Shown: positions 1 to 5,939, counted from the stretch's first letter. The stretch is DNA of 5,939 nucleotides from SG8-39 sp041558415 (GCA_041558415.1 JBFFEY010000107.1:1-5939); one strand, 5' to 3'. Notes: generated by a model not told the origin, from the letters alone. Program-made: numbers and translations.

Positions 1-2092
1 ACCCCGCCGGGCTCACCTGAAAGCGCCCGACCGGTGCGGTGGCCGGAAAGCCATCGCTATAACCCTTGAATGCGTCCGCCAGCTCCCCGCTGATCGATCG
101 ATCGGCAAAGTTTCCGCTGCCAGGTGCCGGCGGCATGGCGTTGCCCCACGCGAAACGGCTCGGCTGGCCCACGCCCGCATGACGTGCGGCCCAGGCCCAC
201 TCCGCTTCCGTCGGCAATCGAAAGCCGTGCTGCAGCGGCAGAACTGAAACGACCCCTCCAGCGCTGCTCGTATACGCCGCGGGAAGCTGTGCAGCATCGT
301 TCAGCCAATTGCAGTAGCCGGCCGCATCCTCCCAACGCACGTTGACGACGGGGTGCGAAGGCGACTCGAGCGAGACCGAGCCGAATCGTCCGGAACGGTG
401 CTGGCGGCGATACTTCAGGAATTGCTCGTTGGTTACCTCGGTGGCGCCGAGATAATAGGGGCGAGACAGCTGCACCTCGCGCAGCGTTTCATTGGCGCGC
501 TGCCCGGGATCGCGGCGCGAGGCTCCCATCGTGAACTTGCCGGGACGCACGAGAATCATGACGGTGCCGTCGGGCGCCTTGATTTGTTCCGGCAGGGCAG
601 CCGCTGCCGGTGCGCCGGCGGCACGCAGTGACACGGACAGGGTCTGCCCGAACCCCGGCTTCGGCGTGACCCAGAGCTGAGCGGGCGCGAAGCCCTCGCG
701 CGTGATCTCGAGCAGCGTCGCCGCGGCTGGCAGCTGATGCGTGCCATCGGCCCGTCCGTAGTTTTTTCCCTCGATGCTCAACAGCGCGTCGGCCGGCTCG
801 ACCCGCAGCGTGACCTGTCCAAGCTCCGCGCTTAGTGCGATGCGCAGGCTGCGTTTCTCTTCTGCGCGCAAGCGCACGGAACGGCTCGCAGTGCCGTAGC
901 CGCGCTTCGAAACCGTCACGCGATGATCCCGGCCGGGCCTGAGCGCGAGTGTGGCGGGTGCCGTTCCCGCGTAACGGCCGTCGAGCGCGATGCTCGCGCC
1001 CTCAGGCTCGCTCTCAACGCGCAGTTCGCCGTCTGCGGCGGCAAGCGTTACCGGCCCGATGATTTGAGGCTGGCCGGCGACGACAGCGAGGCTTTGCTTC
1101 CATGTCTTATGGCCCGCAGCGCGAATCTCGACGTCACGGGTCCCCGCGGCGAGCTCAGCCGTCAATGGCAGCGGCCCGATTCGCGCGCCATCGACGTATA
1201 GCGTTGCGCCCGCGGTGTTCGACTCGATCGTCACGGCAGCCGAGGCCGGGATGAGCGCTGCAGCGAGCGTCTGCCGGCGCCCCAACCCTTCGATCTGGAT
1301 CTTGGTGGAAAAATCAGCGTAGCCTTCGGCTCGCACGGAGATTTCGTGCTCGCCTGCTGGTAATTCGATGTCGACACGCGGGGTCTTTCCCTTGATCTCG
1401 CCGTCGGCCGACACTGCCGCCCCGACGATGCCGGGCGTGTCCACGCTGAGATAGCCGGGTAACTTCTCCAGCGCCAGCGCGACGCGCTGACTGGTCGCGC
1501 GCGTGATCTCGATCTCGCGCACCAACGGCCGGTAGCCCTCGCGTTCTGCCCGTAACCGGTAGACACCGGGCAGCGCGAGGTAGCCCTCGGAGAGCCGAAG
1601 CGCCGGTATTGCGCCTTCCAGGCTCACGCGCTCGGGATCGGGCTGAATCGACACGTACAGCATGCGCGCCGAGAAAACGAACCACAGCGCGATCGCCAAA
1701 GCGGCGAGCGCGAGCAGCACGTAGGGCGCGCCAACGCGCCGGCGCCGCGGAACCGGCGCCGCCGGGGGAGGCGTCAGGGTGATCGGAGCGGATGGCGATG
1801 CGAGGCTCACATCAGCTGCAGTCTGCAGCCCTAGGCCGTTTCTAGTGATGCCGACTGCGAGCGCGTCTGCGCCGATTCGCACGGTGTCGCCGTCGCGCAG
1901 CCACTGCGAGGCCGCGAGGCGATGCTCGTTCAGAAACACCGGCGCGCCGCCCTCGAGCGGTTGCAGGAACGGCGCGCCGTTCTCGAGCGCAATCGCGGCG
2001 CTGGCGTTCGCGCCGGCCGCCATGACCAGAATCGGACTTGCGCCGAAGTCGCGGTCATCAGCGCCGCGAGGGCCGTGCAGCCTGACCCTCAC
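1..2092 (-). CDS. FHA-like / membrane / five PEGA repeats / FGE-sulfatase (SUMF1) domain protein, 3' end cut by window
   Basis: One frame stays open from a GTG at 2092 to the window edge (697 codons, no stop). The GTG overlaps the TGA of the TPR gene (GTGA) and has GAGGA six bases upstream, which decides the start. Residues 20-83 resemble the second half of an FHA domain (FLNEHRL..., WLRDGDTVRIG), but the GR and S-x-x-H phosphothreonine signature is absent. A Pro-rich stretch and RRRR (116-119) precede one membrane span (123-140), so the N-terminus should be cytoplasmic and the rest periplasmic. Residues 144-493 hold five PEGA-like beta repeats of about 70 residues (for example GELRVESEPEGASIALDG). 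Residues 505-697 begin an FGE-sulfatase fold: PGKFTMGA, YLGATEVTNEQF, HPVVNVRWEDAAGYCNWLN, GFRLPTEAEWAWAAR, FAWGN. Family members include formylglycine-generating enzyme, EgtB and PvdO, and many are non-catalytic. The catalytic region lies beyond base 1, so activity cannot be judged. Domain calls are firm for PEGA and FGE, weaker for FHA. Confidence 0.9.
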   Translation of the reverse strand, partial: MRVRLHGPRGADDRDFGASPILVMAAGANASAAIALENGAPFLQPLEGGAPVFLNEHRLAASQWLRDGDTVRIGADALAVGITRNGLGLQTAADVSLASPSAPITLTPPPAAPVPRRRRVGAPYVLLALAALAIALWFVFSARMLYVSIQPDPERVSLEGAIPALRLSEGYLALPGVYRLRAEREGYRPLVREIEITRATSQRVALALEKLPGYLSVDTPGIVGAAVSADGEIKGKTPRVDIELPAGEHEISVRAEGYADFSTKIQIEGLGRRQTLAAALIPASAAVTIESNTAGATLYVDGARIGPLPLTAELAAGTRDVEIRAAGHKTWKQSLAVVAGQPQIIGPVTLAAADGELRVESEPEGASIALDGRYAGTAPATLALRPGRDHRVTVSKRGYGTASRSVRLRAEEKRSLRIALSAELGQVTLRVEPADALLSIEGKNYGRADGTHQLPAAATLLEITREGFAPAQLWVTPKPGFGQTLSVSLRAAGAPAAAALPEQIKAPDGTVMILVRPGKFTMGASRRDPGQRANETLREVQLSRPYYLGATEVTNEQFLKYRRQHRSGRFGSVSLESPSHPVVNVRWEDAAGYCNWLNDAAQLPAAYTSSAGGVVSVLPLQHGFRLPTEAEWAWAARHAGVGQPSRFAWGNAMPPAPGSGNFADRSISGELADAFKGYSDGFPATAPVGRFQVSPAG

Positions 2093-3579
2093 ACGCGTTC
2101 CTCGCAGGCAATAAAGATCCGCGGCGGTTCCGAGTCCGGCGCCACGACCAGCTCGACGCGCACATCCCGGTAGCCGGGACGCGAGCCAACCAGCGTGTAG
2201 GTTCCAGGCGTCAGGGTGACCGCGCGCTCCTGGAACCGCCCGAGCCGTCCCACTTGATAGAGCGTCACCTCGGTCGCATTGTCCGACGTGAGGCGCACGG
2301 TGATTTTGGCGGTTGCGCGCTCGAGGGCTATCTCCAGGCGCTGCTTGCCCTGCGCCAGGCGCGGTCCGCCCGCCGCTTCGTTATCGAGCGCCGCGAGGAG
2401 TTGCTGTGCCTCGTCGCGCACGCTGGCCGAATACAATCGTTGAGGATTGGCCAGATAACCCTCGATCCGCGTCTGGAGCGCGATCATGCGACCGGCGCGC
2501 GCGATGCCCTGTCCTGCGAAATCGATCGTCGGATCGATTGCCTCCGCGCGCCGATAGGCGGCGAGCGCCTCTTCCCACTGTTCTGCTGCTTCGAGATCGC
2601 GTGCCTCGCGTTGCAGGCGGACGAGCGTGTCGCGCTGCAGTCCTTCCTTCGCGCGCGCGAGGCCGTCCGCCGCGGAGGAATGGTTGGGGCGCGCGCTCAG
2701 CGCGGCGATGAAAGATCGTTCAGCGCCCGACCAATCGGACCGTTGCAACTGCGCCAGGCCCTGCGTCATCAACTGGTCGAAGCGCTGTGCCGCAAGGCGG
2801 CGATCGATGCGCGTCAGTGCGGCTCTGGCCGGCGCGAATCTGGGGTCCAGTGCCGCCGCCGCCGCATACTCCTCACGCGCCGCCTTCAGCGCGCCGGCGC
2901 TTTCCTGCGACTCGCCCGCGGCAAGCCGCGCCAGGACATCGTCCAGCTGCTTCGCGCGGTCGAGACCCTGTTTGGCTTTCTTGTCCTCCGGCCGGATCTT
3001 CAGCGCCAACTGGAACGACTTGACCGCCTTGGCGGAGGCGCGTGCCTCAATGGCAGCCTCGCCGTCGGCGAGTGCGCGTCCGAAAGCGGCCTCGGCCTGT
3101 CCCGAAATCGCGGCCAGCCGCTGGGTAGCGTCGTTGTAGCGCTCGATTGCGCGCGCATACTCGCGGGCCTGAACCGCCGCGGTGGCCTCATCGGCGCGCG
3201 CCGCCGCCGCAGTCCATTCCGCATTAGCCCACGTCGCCGCGCCTTGCTGCGCCAGTGCCTCGTGCTGCTCCCGGTAACGCGCCGCGGCCTCTTCTGCGCC
3301 GAGGCGCTGACGGACCGTCGTCGCCGGGTCCGCTTTCTGCATGGCCGGCGGCGGGGCCGGCACTGAGACGACGACCGGAGGGGGCTGGGCGTCGCCCGAC
3401 GGCGATAGCCACGCCGGGAACAGGAAGAACGACAAAGCCGCCAGGCCAAGCGCTGTGCCCAGGGCCACCAGCACCCAGTGGCCCGAGACCACGGCGCGAG
3501 TGCGCACACCGATCGGGACGGCGGGGGACCGGGAGGCGTCGCGGGTGGCCCCGTTTTTTGCGGGATGCGCGCTCGACAT
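2089..3579 (-). CDS. Single-pass membrane protein with TPR-like repeats and a C-terminal PEGA-like domain
   Basis: 496 residues from ATG 3579 to TGA 2089. Residues 1-34 are a basic, polar tail, followed by a membrane span at about 35-57 (WVLVALGTALGLAALSFFLF). No cleavage site is seen, so this is read as a signal anchor with the remainder in the periplasm. A Pro-rich stretch (65-79) leads into Ala-rich helical repeats from about 118 to 365. Several have TPR spacing and the usual end pattern, for example AVKSFQLALKIRPEDKKAK, EYAAAAALDPRFAPARAAL, AERSFIAALSARPNHSSA and ALAAYRRAEAIDPTIDFA. TPRs usually bind partner proteins. Residues 424-493 form a beta-rich PEGA-like module (VTLTPGTYTLVGSRPGYRDV), matching the repeats in the next gene. 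The start lies 18 bases after the lipoprotein stop with no clear Shine-Dalgarno, and the stop overlaps the next start (GTGA), so coupled translation is likely. No characterised homologue is recognised; a scaffold role in an envelope complex is inference. Confidence 0.9.
   Translation of the reverse strand: MSSAHPAKNGATRDASRSPAVPIGVRTRAVVSGHWVLVALGTALGLAALSFFLFPAWLSPSGDAQPPPVVVSVPAPPPAMQKADPATTVRQRLGAEEAAARYREQHEALAQQGAATWANAEWTAAAARADEATAAVQAREYARAIERYNDATQRLAAISGQAEAAFGRALADGEAAIEARASAKAVKSFQLALKIRPEDKKAKQGLDRAKQLDDVLARLAAGESQESAGALKAAREEYAAAAALDPRFAPARAALTRIDRRLAAQRFDQLMTQGLAQLQRSDWSGAERSFIAALSARPNHSSAADGLARAKEGLQRDTLVRLQREARDLEAAEQWEEALAAYRRAEAIDPTIDFAGQGIARAGRMIALQTRIEGYLANPQRLYSASVRDEAQQLLAALDNEAAGGPRLAQGKQRLEIALERATAKITVRLTSDNATEVTLYQVGRLGRFQERAVTLTPGTYTLVGSRPGYRDVRVELVVAPDSEPPRIFIACEERV
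2099..2103 (-). promoter_or_regulatory. Shine-Dalgarno GAGGA for the FHA/PEGA/FGE gene
   Basis: On the minus strand GAGGA is followed by a six-base spacer and the GTG at 2092-2090. It lies inside the last codons of the TPR gene. This is the best ribosome-binding site in the operon and supports the non-ATG start and independent loading of ribosomes on the last visible gene. Confidence 0.7.
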
Positions 3580-3597
3580 GGTGCCAGGCGGTCGGAA

Positions 3598-4839
3598 TTA
3601 CTGCTGGTTGCCCGGCTCTGGCGAGCCGTCCGGCGGCGTCGACGCCACCGGTGACAGTCCGGTCTCCCTGGCGAAGAGCTCCCGCAGCGTTCTGCGCCAC
3701 TCGGCGTACTGGGCGTCGACCGAGCCCGAAAGCTTGAGGGTGCGTCCTTCGACCTCGTCCAGAACGGGCTCGACATCGGCCTTGAACGAATCGCCGAGTT
3801 CCCGCAATGCGGCTTCGTGAACCTTCGCGTCGCTCGCAAATTGCCCGCCCGAGCGGAAAATCTCGTAGCCGCCGAGGACCATGACGCTGCTGGCCGCCGC
3901 GCCTCCCGATGAATTGCTGTTGCTGCCGACTACGGCGCCGCCGATGATCGCCGCGAGCCCCAGCAGGCGCCGCGTCCACGCCTTGCGCTCCAGCGCGCGC
4001 TTCTGGTTGAGCTCCTGCAGCGACGAGCGGCGCCACTGCCCGTAAGGCTGCCGCATGTCATCGTACAGGTTGTTGTAGTAGAGGTTTACGGTGTCGATGA
4101 ACATGTACTCGCGGGCGCGAATCCGGTTCACGCGCTCGAACATAGGATCGTTGTCGGCCGGCAATTTTCTGACCTGGAAAATTCCCTCGCCGTCCTTGGC
4201 CAGGTAATCGCCGAAGGCGTGAGGCGCCACGCTGCGCGCGAATTTGAGGAACGCGAGCTGACGGATCGCGGTCAGCTCTTTCGAGCTCAACTGCCTGCGA
4301 TAGGCAAGCATGTCGTTCGCCACCCGGTTATAAAGATCCTGGTACGGATCGCTGTCCTTTTTGTCGAGCGCCTCATAGCTCTTCTCGGTGACCTCTGCCT
4401 CGTACTCGTTGTGGAACCAGAGCCGCCCCGTGGCATCGATGACCTTGATGGCGACCCTCAGCGTCTCGCCGTTCGATTCGAGCAGCGTGCCCGAGACGCT
4501 GACGTCCACTTCTTCCGCCCGTGCCGGCAGGACGCGCACGGCGCCCCACTGACCTGTTTCCTGCAAAGTCTTTTTGAGGTGGAAGGGGATGTATCGGGCC
4601 TCGGCTTCCAGGATCTTCGGATGGGTGCCTTCTTCTTTTGCCGTTTCGGCGTCGAGCTCCACGGTCTTGAGGACCTGAATGCCGACGTCGAGCAGGCTCG
4701 CCTCCGGCGGGACCGCGTTGGCGCGGATTGCTTCGGTGGGCGACACGCTTTGCCTGGCAGGCCCGGTCGCGCAGCCGTAGAGCCCGAGCGGCCCGAGCAG
4801 CGCCACGAGCAACCCCAGCAATGGCCGCGCCGCGCTCAT
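3598..4839 (-). CDS. Predicted outer-membrane lipoprotein with TolB-N/CsgG-like part and glycine-zipper-like segment
   Basis: 413 residues from ATG 4839 to TAA 3598. A 13-codon longer reading (ATG 4878) is rejected because it lies inside the upstream gene and would put polar, charged residues before the signal peptide. Residues 1-22 are a lipoprotein signal ending LYG-C23. Tyr at -2 is unusual but the overall lipobox is good, and Ala at +2 favours sorting to the outer membrane. Residues about 75-152 (YIPFHLKKTLQETGQWGAV, then VDVSVSGTLL, then VIDATGRLWFHNEYEAEV) resemble the small alpha/beta domain of TolB-N, CsgG-like and transport-auxiliary lipoproteins; this is a pattern match only. Residues 232-290 are helical and rich in Tyr, Arg and Asp (YYNNLYDDM). 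Residues 292-326 are Gly/Ala/Ser-rich and hydrophobic, like a glycine zipper. The C-terminal region is helical with a Pro/Gly tail. The start overlaps the stop of the coiled-coil gene (ATGA). Function unknown. Confidence 0.9.
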   Translation of the reverse strand: MSAARPLLGLLVALLGPLGLYGCATGPARQSVSPTEAIRANAVPPEASLLDVGIQVLKTVELDAETAKEEGTHPKILEAEARYIPFHLKKTLQETGQWGAVRVLPARAEEVDVSVSGTLLESNGETLRVAIKVIDATGRLWFHNEYEAEVTEKSYEALDKKDSDPYQDLYNRVANDMLAYRRQLSSKELTAIRQLAFLKFARSVAPHAFGDYLAKDGEGIFQVRKLPADNDPMFERVNRIRAREYMFIDTVNLYYNNLYDDMRQPYGQWRRSSLQELNQKRALERKAWTRRLLGLAAIIGGAVVGSNSNSSGGAAASSVMVLGGYEIFRSGGQFASDAKVHEAALRELGDSFKADVEPVLDEVEGRTLKLSGSVDAQYAEWRRTLRELFARETGLSPVASTPPDGSPEPGNQQ

Positions 4840-5672
4840 CCTTTCGTGCCTGCTTTGTACTTGCGGTACTCGTCCCAAAGCTTCTCCCTCAGCTCGGGAT
4901 CGGTCTCGGTTTCGGCCGCCCTGCGAATCTGGCGCGCCACGATGTCATCGTCGCTGCCGTCCCCCACATCCGGCGGCCTTGCGGCCGTGGGACCTGCCGC
5001 ACCGGGGTCCGTGCCTTCGATTCGGCCGCCCGGCGAACCCGGCCCCTTACCCGATGGCCGGGGATCTGCGCTGCCCTCGTGCGAGGCGCTCACGCCGGTC
5101 GTGCTCGATTCGTCACTGCCCGACTTACGCGCTCTCGTGCCCGCGGCTCCGCCGTTCGATTCCACCCCATATCCGCCGGCGGATGCTCTCGTCGGCGCCC
5201 GTGCACGTGCCTTGCGCGCTTCCTCGAGCAGGAGTTGATCAAATTCCGCAAGCGAGCCGCTCAGCTTCGCATCCAGTGCAGCGACTTCTTCGGCATGCGT
5301 GGCGGCCGCTGGGGCACCGCGGCCTCCTTTTCCGCCCGCAGGCAAACCCGCGGGCAGCACTTCGATCGCTTGCTCCAAAGATCGGACGCGCTCGCGGTTC
5401 AGTTCTACCAGGTCGCGCACGCGCGCGAGGTATTCATCGAGACGCCGGCGCTCCTGCGGCGCGGTGGCCGGGTCCGAGCGCGCGGCGTCGGCTCGCTCGG
5501 ATACGCGCGCCAGTACTTGCTCGCTGATGGCCAGATCATGACGCGCCTGAGCCAACTCGCTTCGAGGGTCGGCTTGTGCGGGGGCCGCCAGCATCGCAAA
5601 ACAAAGCGCTGCCGCGCCAACGCGCCACAACGCAATCCGCAGGCGCTCCCATCGGTGACAAAAATCAGGCAT
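4836..5672 (-). CDS. Exported coiled-coil protein with low-complexity linker and conserved-looking C-terminal motif
   Basis: 278 residues if started at ATG 5672, which gives a normal signal peptide: basic n-region (HRWERLR, R17), hydrophobic core 18-30, and APAQA-DP with cleavage after Ala34. The same frame reaches ATG 5747 (303 residues), but that adds 25 Arg/Gly-rich residues ahead of the signal and is less likely. Mature residues 36-104 are strongly helical and coiled-coil-like, rich in Arg, Glu, Ala and Leu. A second helix is at about 125-158. Residues 159-235 are a Gly/Ser/Pro/Ala-rich linker of low complexity. The last 40 residues (DDDIVARQIRRAAETETDPE, then LREKLWDEYRKYK) form a compact charged helical unit that looks like the constrained, functional part. 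Neither start has a strong Shine-Dalgarno. It is the first gene of the operon, and its stop overlaps the lipoprotein start. The product should be periplasmic. I do not recognise a characterised family; a linker or partner-docking role is inference. Confidence 0.82.
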   Translation of the reverse strand: MPDFCHRWERLRIALWRVGAAALCFAMLAAPAQADPRSELAQARHDLAISEQVLARVSERADAARSDPATAPQERRRLDEYLARVRDLVELNRERVRSLEQAIEVLPAGLPAGGKGGRGAPAAATHAEEVAALDAKLSGSLAEFDQLLLEEARKARARAPTRASAGGYGVESNGGAAGTRARKSGSDESSTTGVSASHEGSADPRPSGKGPGSPGGRIEGTDPGAAGPTAARPPDVGDGSDDDIVARQIRRAAETETDPELREKLWDEYRKYKAGTKG

Positions 5673-5676
5673 CTCA

Positions 5677-5713
5677 GGCCGGCGCCCGGTGCCAGCGCCA
5701 CGGGGCCGGCGCC
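5677..5713. repeat. Direct repeat GGCCGGCGCC beside the first start codon
   Basis: Two exact ten-base copies, 5677-5686 and 5704-5713, start 27 bases apart. The core GGCGCC is self-complementary, so in the minus-strand transcript the copies can pair and place a GC-rich hairpin directly before ATG 5672. This could lower initiation there, or simply reflect GC-rich sequence. Confidence 0.4.
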
Positions 5714-5825
5714 GAACACCACTTAACCTTTTAATAATATTGAACATTACGTGGCCGTCCCGCTGCGCTCCGCGCCCCTAAATGACCGCGGATCGTTCTC
5801 ATTTCCGAGCGTCACTCGAAAAAAC

Positions 5826-5831
5826 ATTATA
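5826..5831 (-). promoter_or_regulatory. Candidate operon promoter, -10 box TATAAT
   Basis: The minus strand reads a perfect TATAAT at 5831-5826, with TG two bases upstream (TGCC-TATAAT, one base off the extended -10 spacing). The hexamer at 16-18 base spacing does not resemble TTGACA, so activator help or a chance match are both possible. Transcription would begin near 5817-5819 and leave a leader of about 145 bases to ATG 5672. It is the only good -10 in the region upstream of the first gene. Confidence 0.4.
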
Positions 5832-5832
5832 G

Positions 5833-5869
5833 GCAGGCGCGGTCCGCTGTGGGTAGGACAAATGCCTGC
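5833..5869. repeat. Inverted repeat GCAGGC...GCCTGC just upstream of the -10 box
   Basis: Perfect six-base arms at 5833-5838 and 5864-5869 separated by 25 bases. The inner arm ends one base from the TATAAT box, so it could be an operator. Read as RNA on the minus strand, the arms are followed within eight bases by six T residues (5824-5819), so a weak terminator for an upstream minus-strand gene is an alternative. Confidence 0.3.
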
Positions 5870-5895
5870 AGAAAGAGTGCCTTCCGGCGGGCGGG

Positions 5896-5917
5896 GTGTT
5901 TCATTAAACACGAAACA
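5896..5917. repeat. Nested inverted repeats around TTTCATTAAA
   Basis: GTGTTT (5896-5901) and AAACAC (5906-5911) are perfect six-base arms with a four-base loop. TGTTTC (5897-5902) also pairs with GAAACA (5912-5917), so two mutually exclusive hairpins or two overlapping dyads are possible. The patch is AT-rich in GC-rich surroundings. It may be a protein-binding site or the end of a neighbouring unit; nothing identifies the protein. Confidence 0.35.
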
Positions 5918-5939
5918 GGGCCTACGGTCGCCAACCGAA

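Larger units (their letters stand above)
5673..5939. other. Non-coding upstream region
   Basis: No gene is supported here. Besides the promoter candidate and repeats listed separately, it has an AT-rich patch (about 5723-5748, AACCTTTTAATAATATTGAA on the plus strand), and a 23-codon reading frame on the minus strand (ATG 5802 to TAA 5731). No tRNA or riboswitch fold was recognised. The neighbouring gene on the right lies outside the window. Confidence 0.5.

Noticed and set aside
92..103. Three tandem GATC units
   Set aside because: They fall inside the FGE-domain coding sequence (ADRSIS) and are too short to be more than a chance run.
2254..3366. 370-codon plus-strand open frame antisense to the TPR gene
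   Set aside because: Arg/Leu/Ala-rich with no domain pattern; long antisense frames are common in GC-rich genes, and the minus-strand frame has clear membrane, TPR and PEGA features.
3551..3558. A AAA AAC slippery heptamer at codons 7-9 of the TPR gene, followed by a small CGGG hairpin
   Set aside because: It fits the -1 frameshift pattern, but the shifted frame gives an Arg/Gly/Pro-rich product ending at 3224 with no recognisable domain, and the stem is only four base pairs. A chance A-run is likelier.
1..5672. Assignment to a type VI secretion or pyoverdine locus because of FHA-, lipoprotein- and FGE-type genes
   Set aside because: None of the core genes of those systems is present in the window, and the domain architectures differ from the known accessory proteins.
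4219..5726. Two long plus-strand frames (4219-5238 and 4728-5726) antisense to the lipoprotein and coiled-coil genes
   Set aside because: Composition is Arg/Pro-rich without recognisable motifs, while the minus strand shows signal peptides, a lipobox and 4-base gene overlaps.
5827..5904. 25-codon minus-strand frame from ATG 5904 to TAA 5827
   Set aside because: No ribosome-binding site, and its stop lies inside the TATAAT box, so it would precede the proposed transcript start.

Overview
The window is GC-rich (roughly two thirds G+C by eye, no exact count made) and is read almost entirely from the minus strand. It holds four genes in one tight row, transcribed right to left, with an upstream control region of about 270 bases at the right end. 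The codon use, an outer-membrane type lipoprotein signal and the periplasmic architecture suggest a Gram-negative proteobacterium, most likely a high-GC gammaproteobacterium or relative. There is no marker gene here that fixes the taxon.

Layout in order of transcription. The region 5939-5673 carries a perfect TATAAT box, several short inverted repeats and an AT-rich patch. Gene A (5672-4836) encodes an exported coiled-coil protein with a long low-complexity linker and a compact C-terminal helical motif. Gene B (4839-3598) encodes a predicted outer-membrane lipoprotein with a TolB-N/CsgG-like mixed alpha/beta part and a glycine-zipper-like hydrophobic stretch. Gene C (3579-2089) encodes a single-pass membrane protein with TPR-like helical repeats and a C-terminal PEGA-like beta domain. 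Gene D (2092 to beyond base 1) encodes a single-pass membrane protein: a degenerate FHA-like domain, a membrane span, five tandem PEGA-like repeats and a C-terminal FGE-sulfatase (SUMF1-type) domain that is cut by the window edge. Genes A/B and C/D overlap by 4 bases (ATGA and GTGA) and B/C are 18 bases apart, so this reads as one operon.

Taken together the four products would place parts in the cytoplasm (FHA-like domain), inner membrane (two single spans), periplasm (TPR, PEGA, FGE-like, coiled coil) and outer membrane (lipoprotein). The working idea is an uncharacterised envelope-spanning assembly, possibly tied to Ser/Thr phosphorylation signalling through the FHA-like end and acting in the periplasm through the FGE-like end. 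The domain calls come from reading the sequence. The complex and its function are inference. I recognise no characterised gene name for any of the four.
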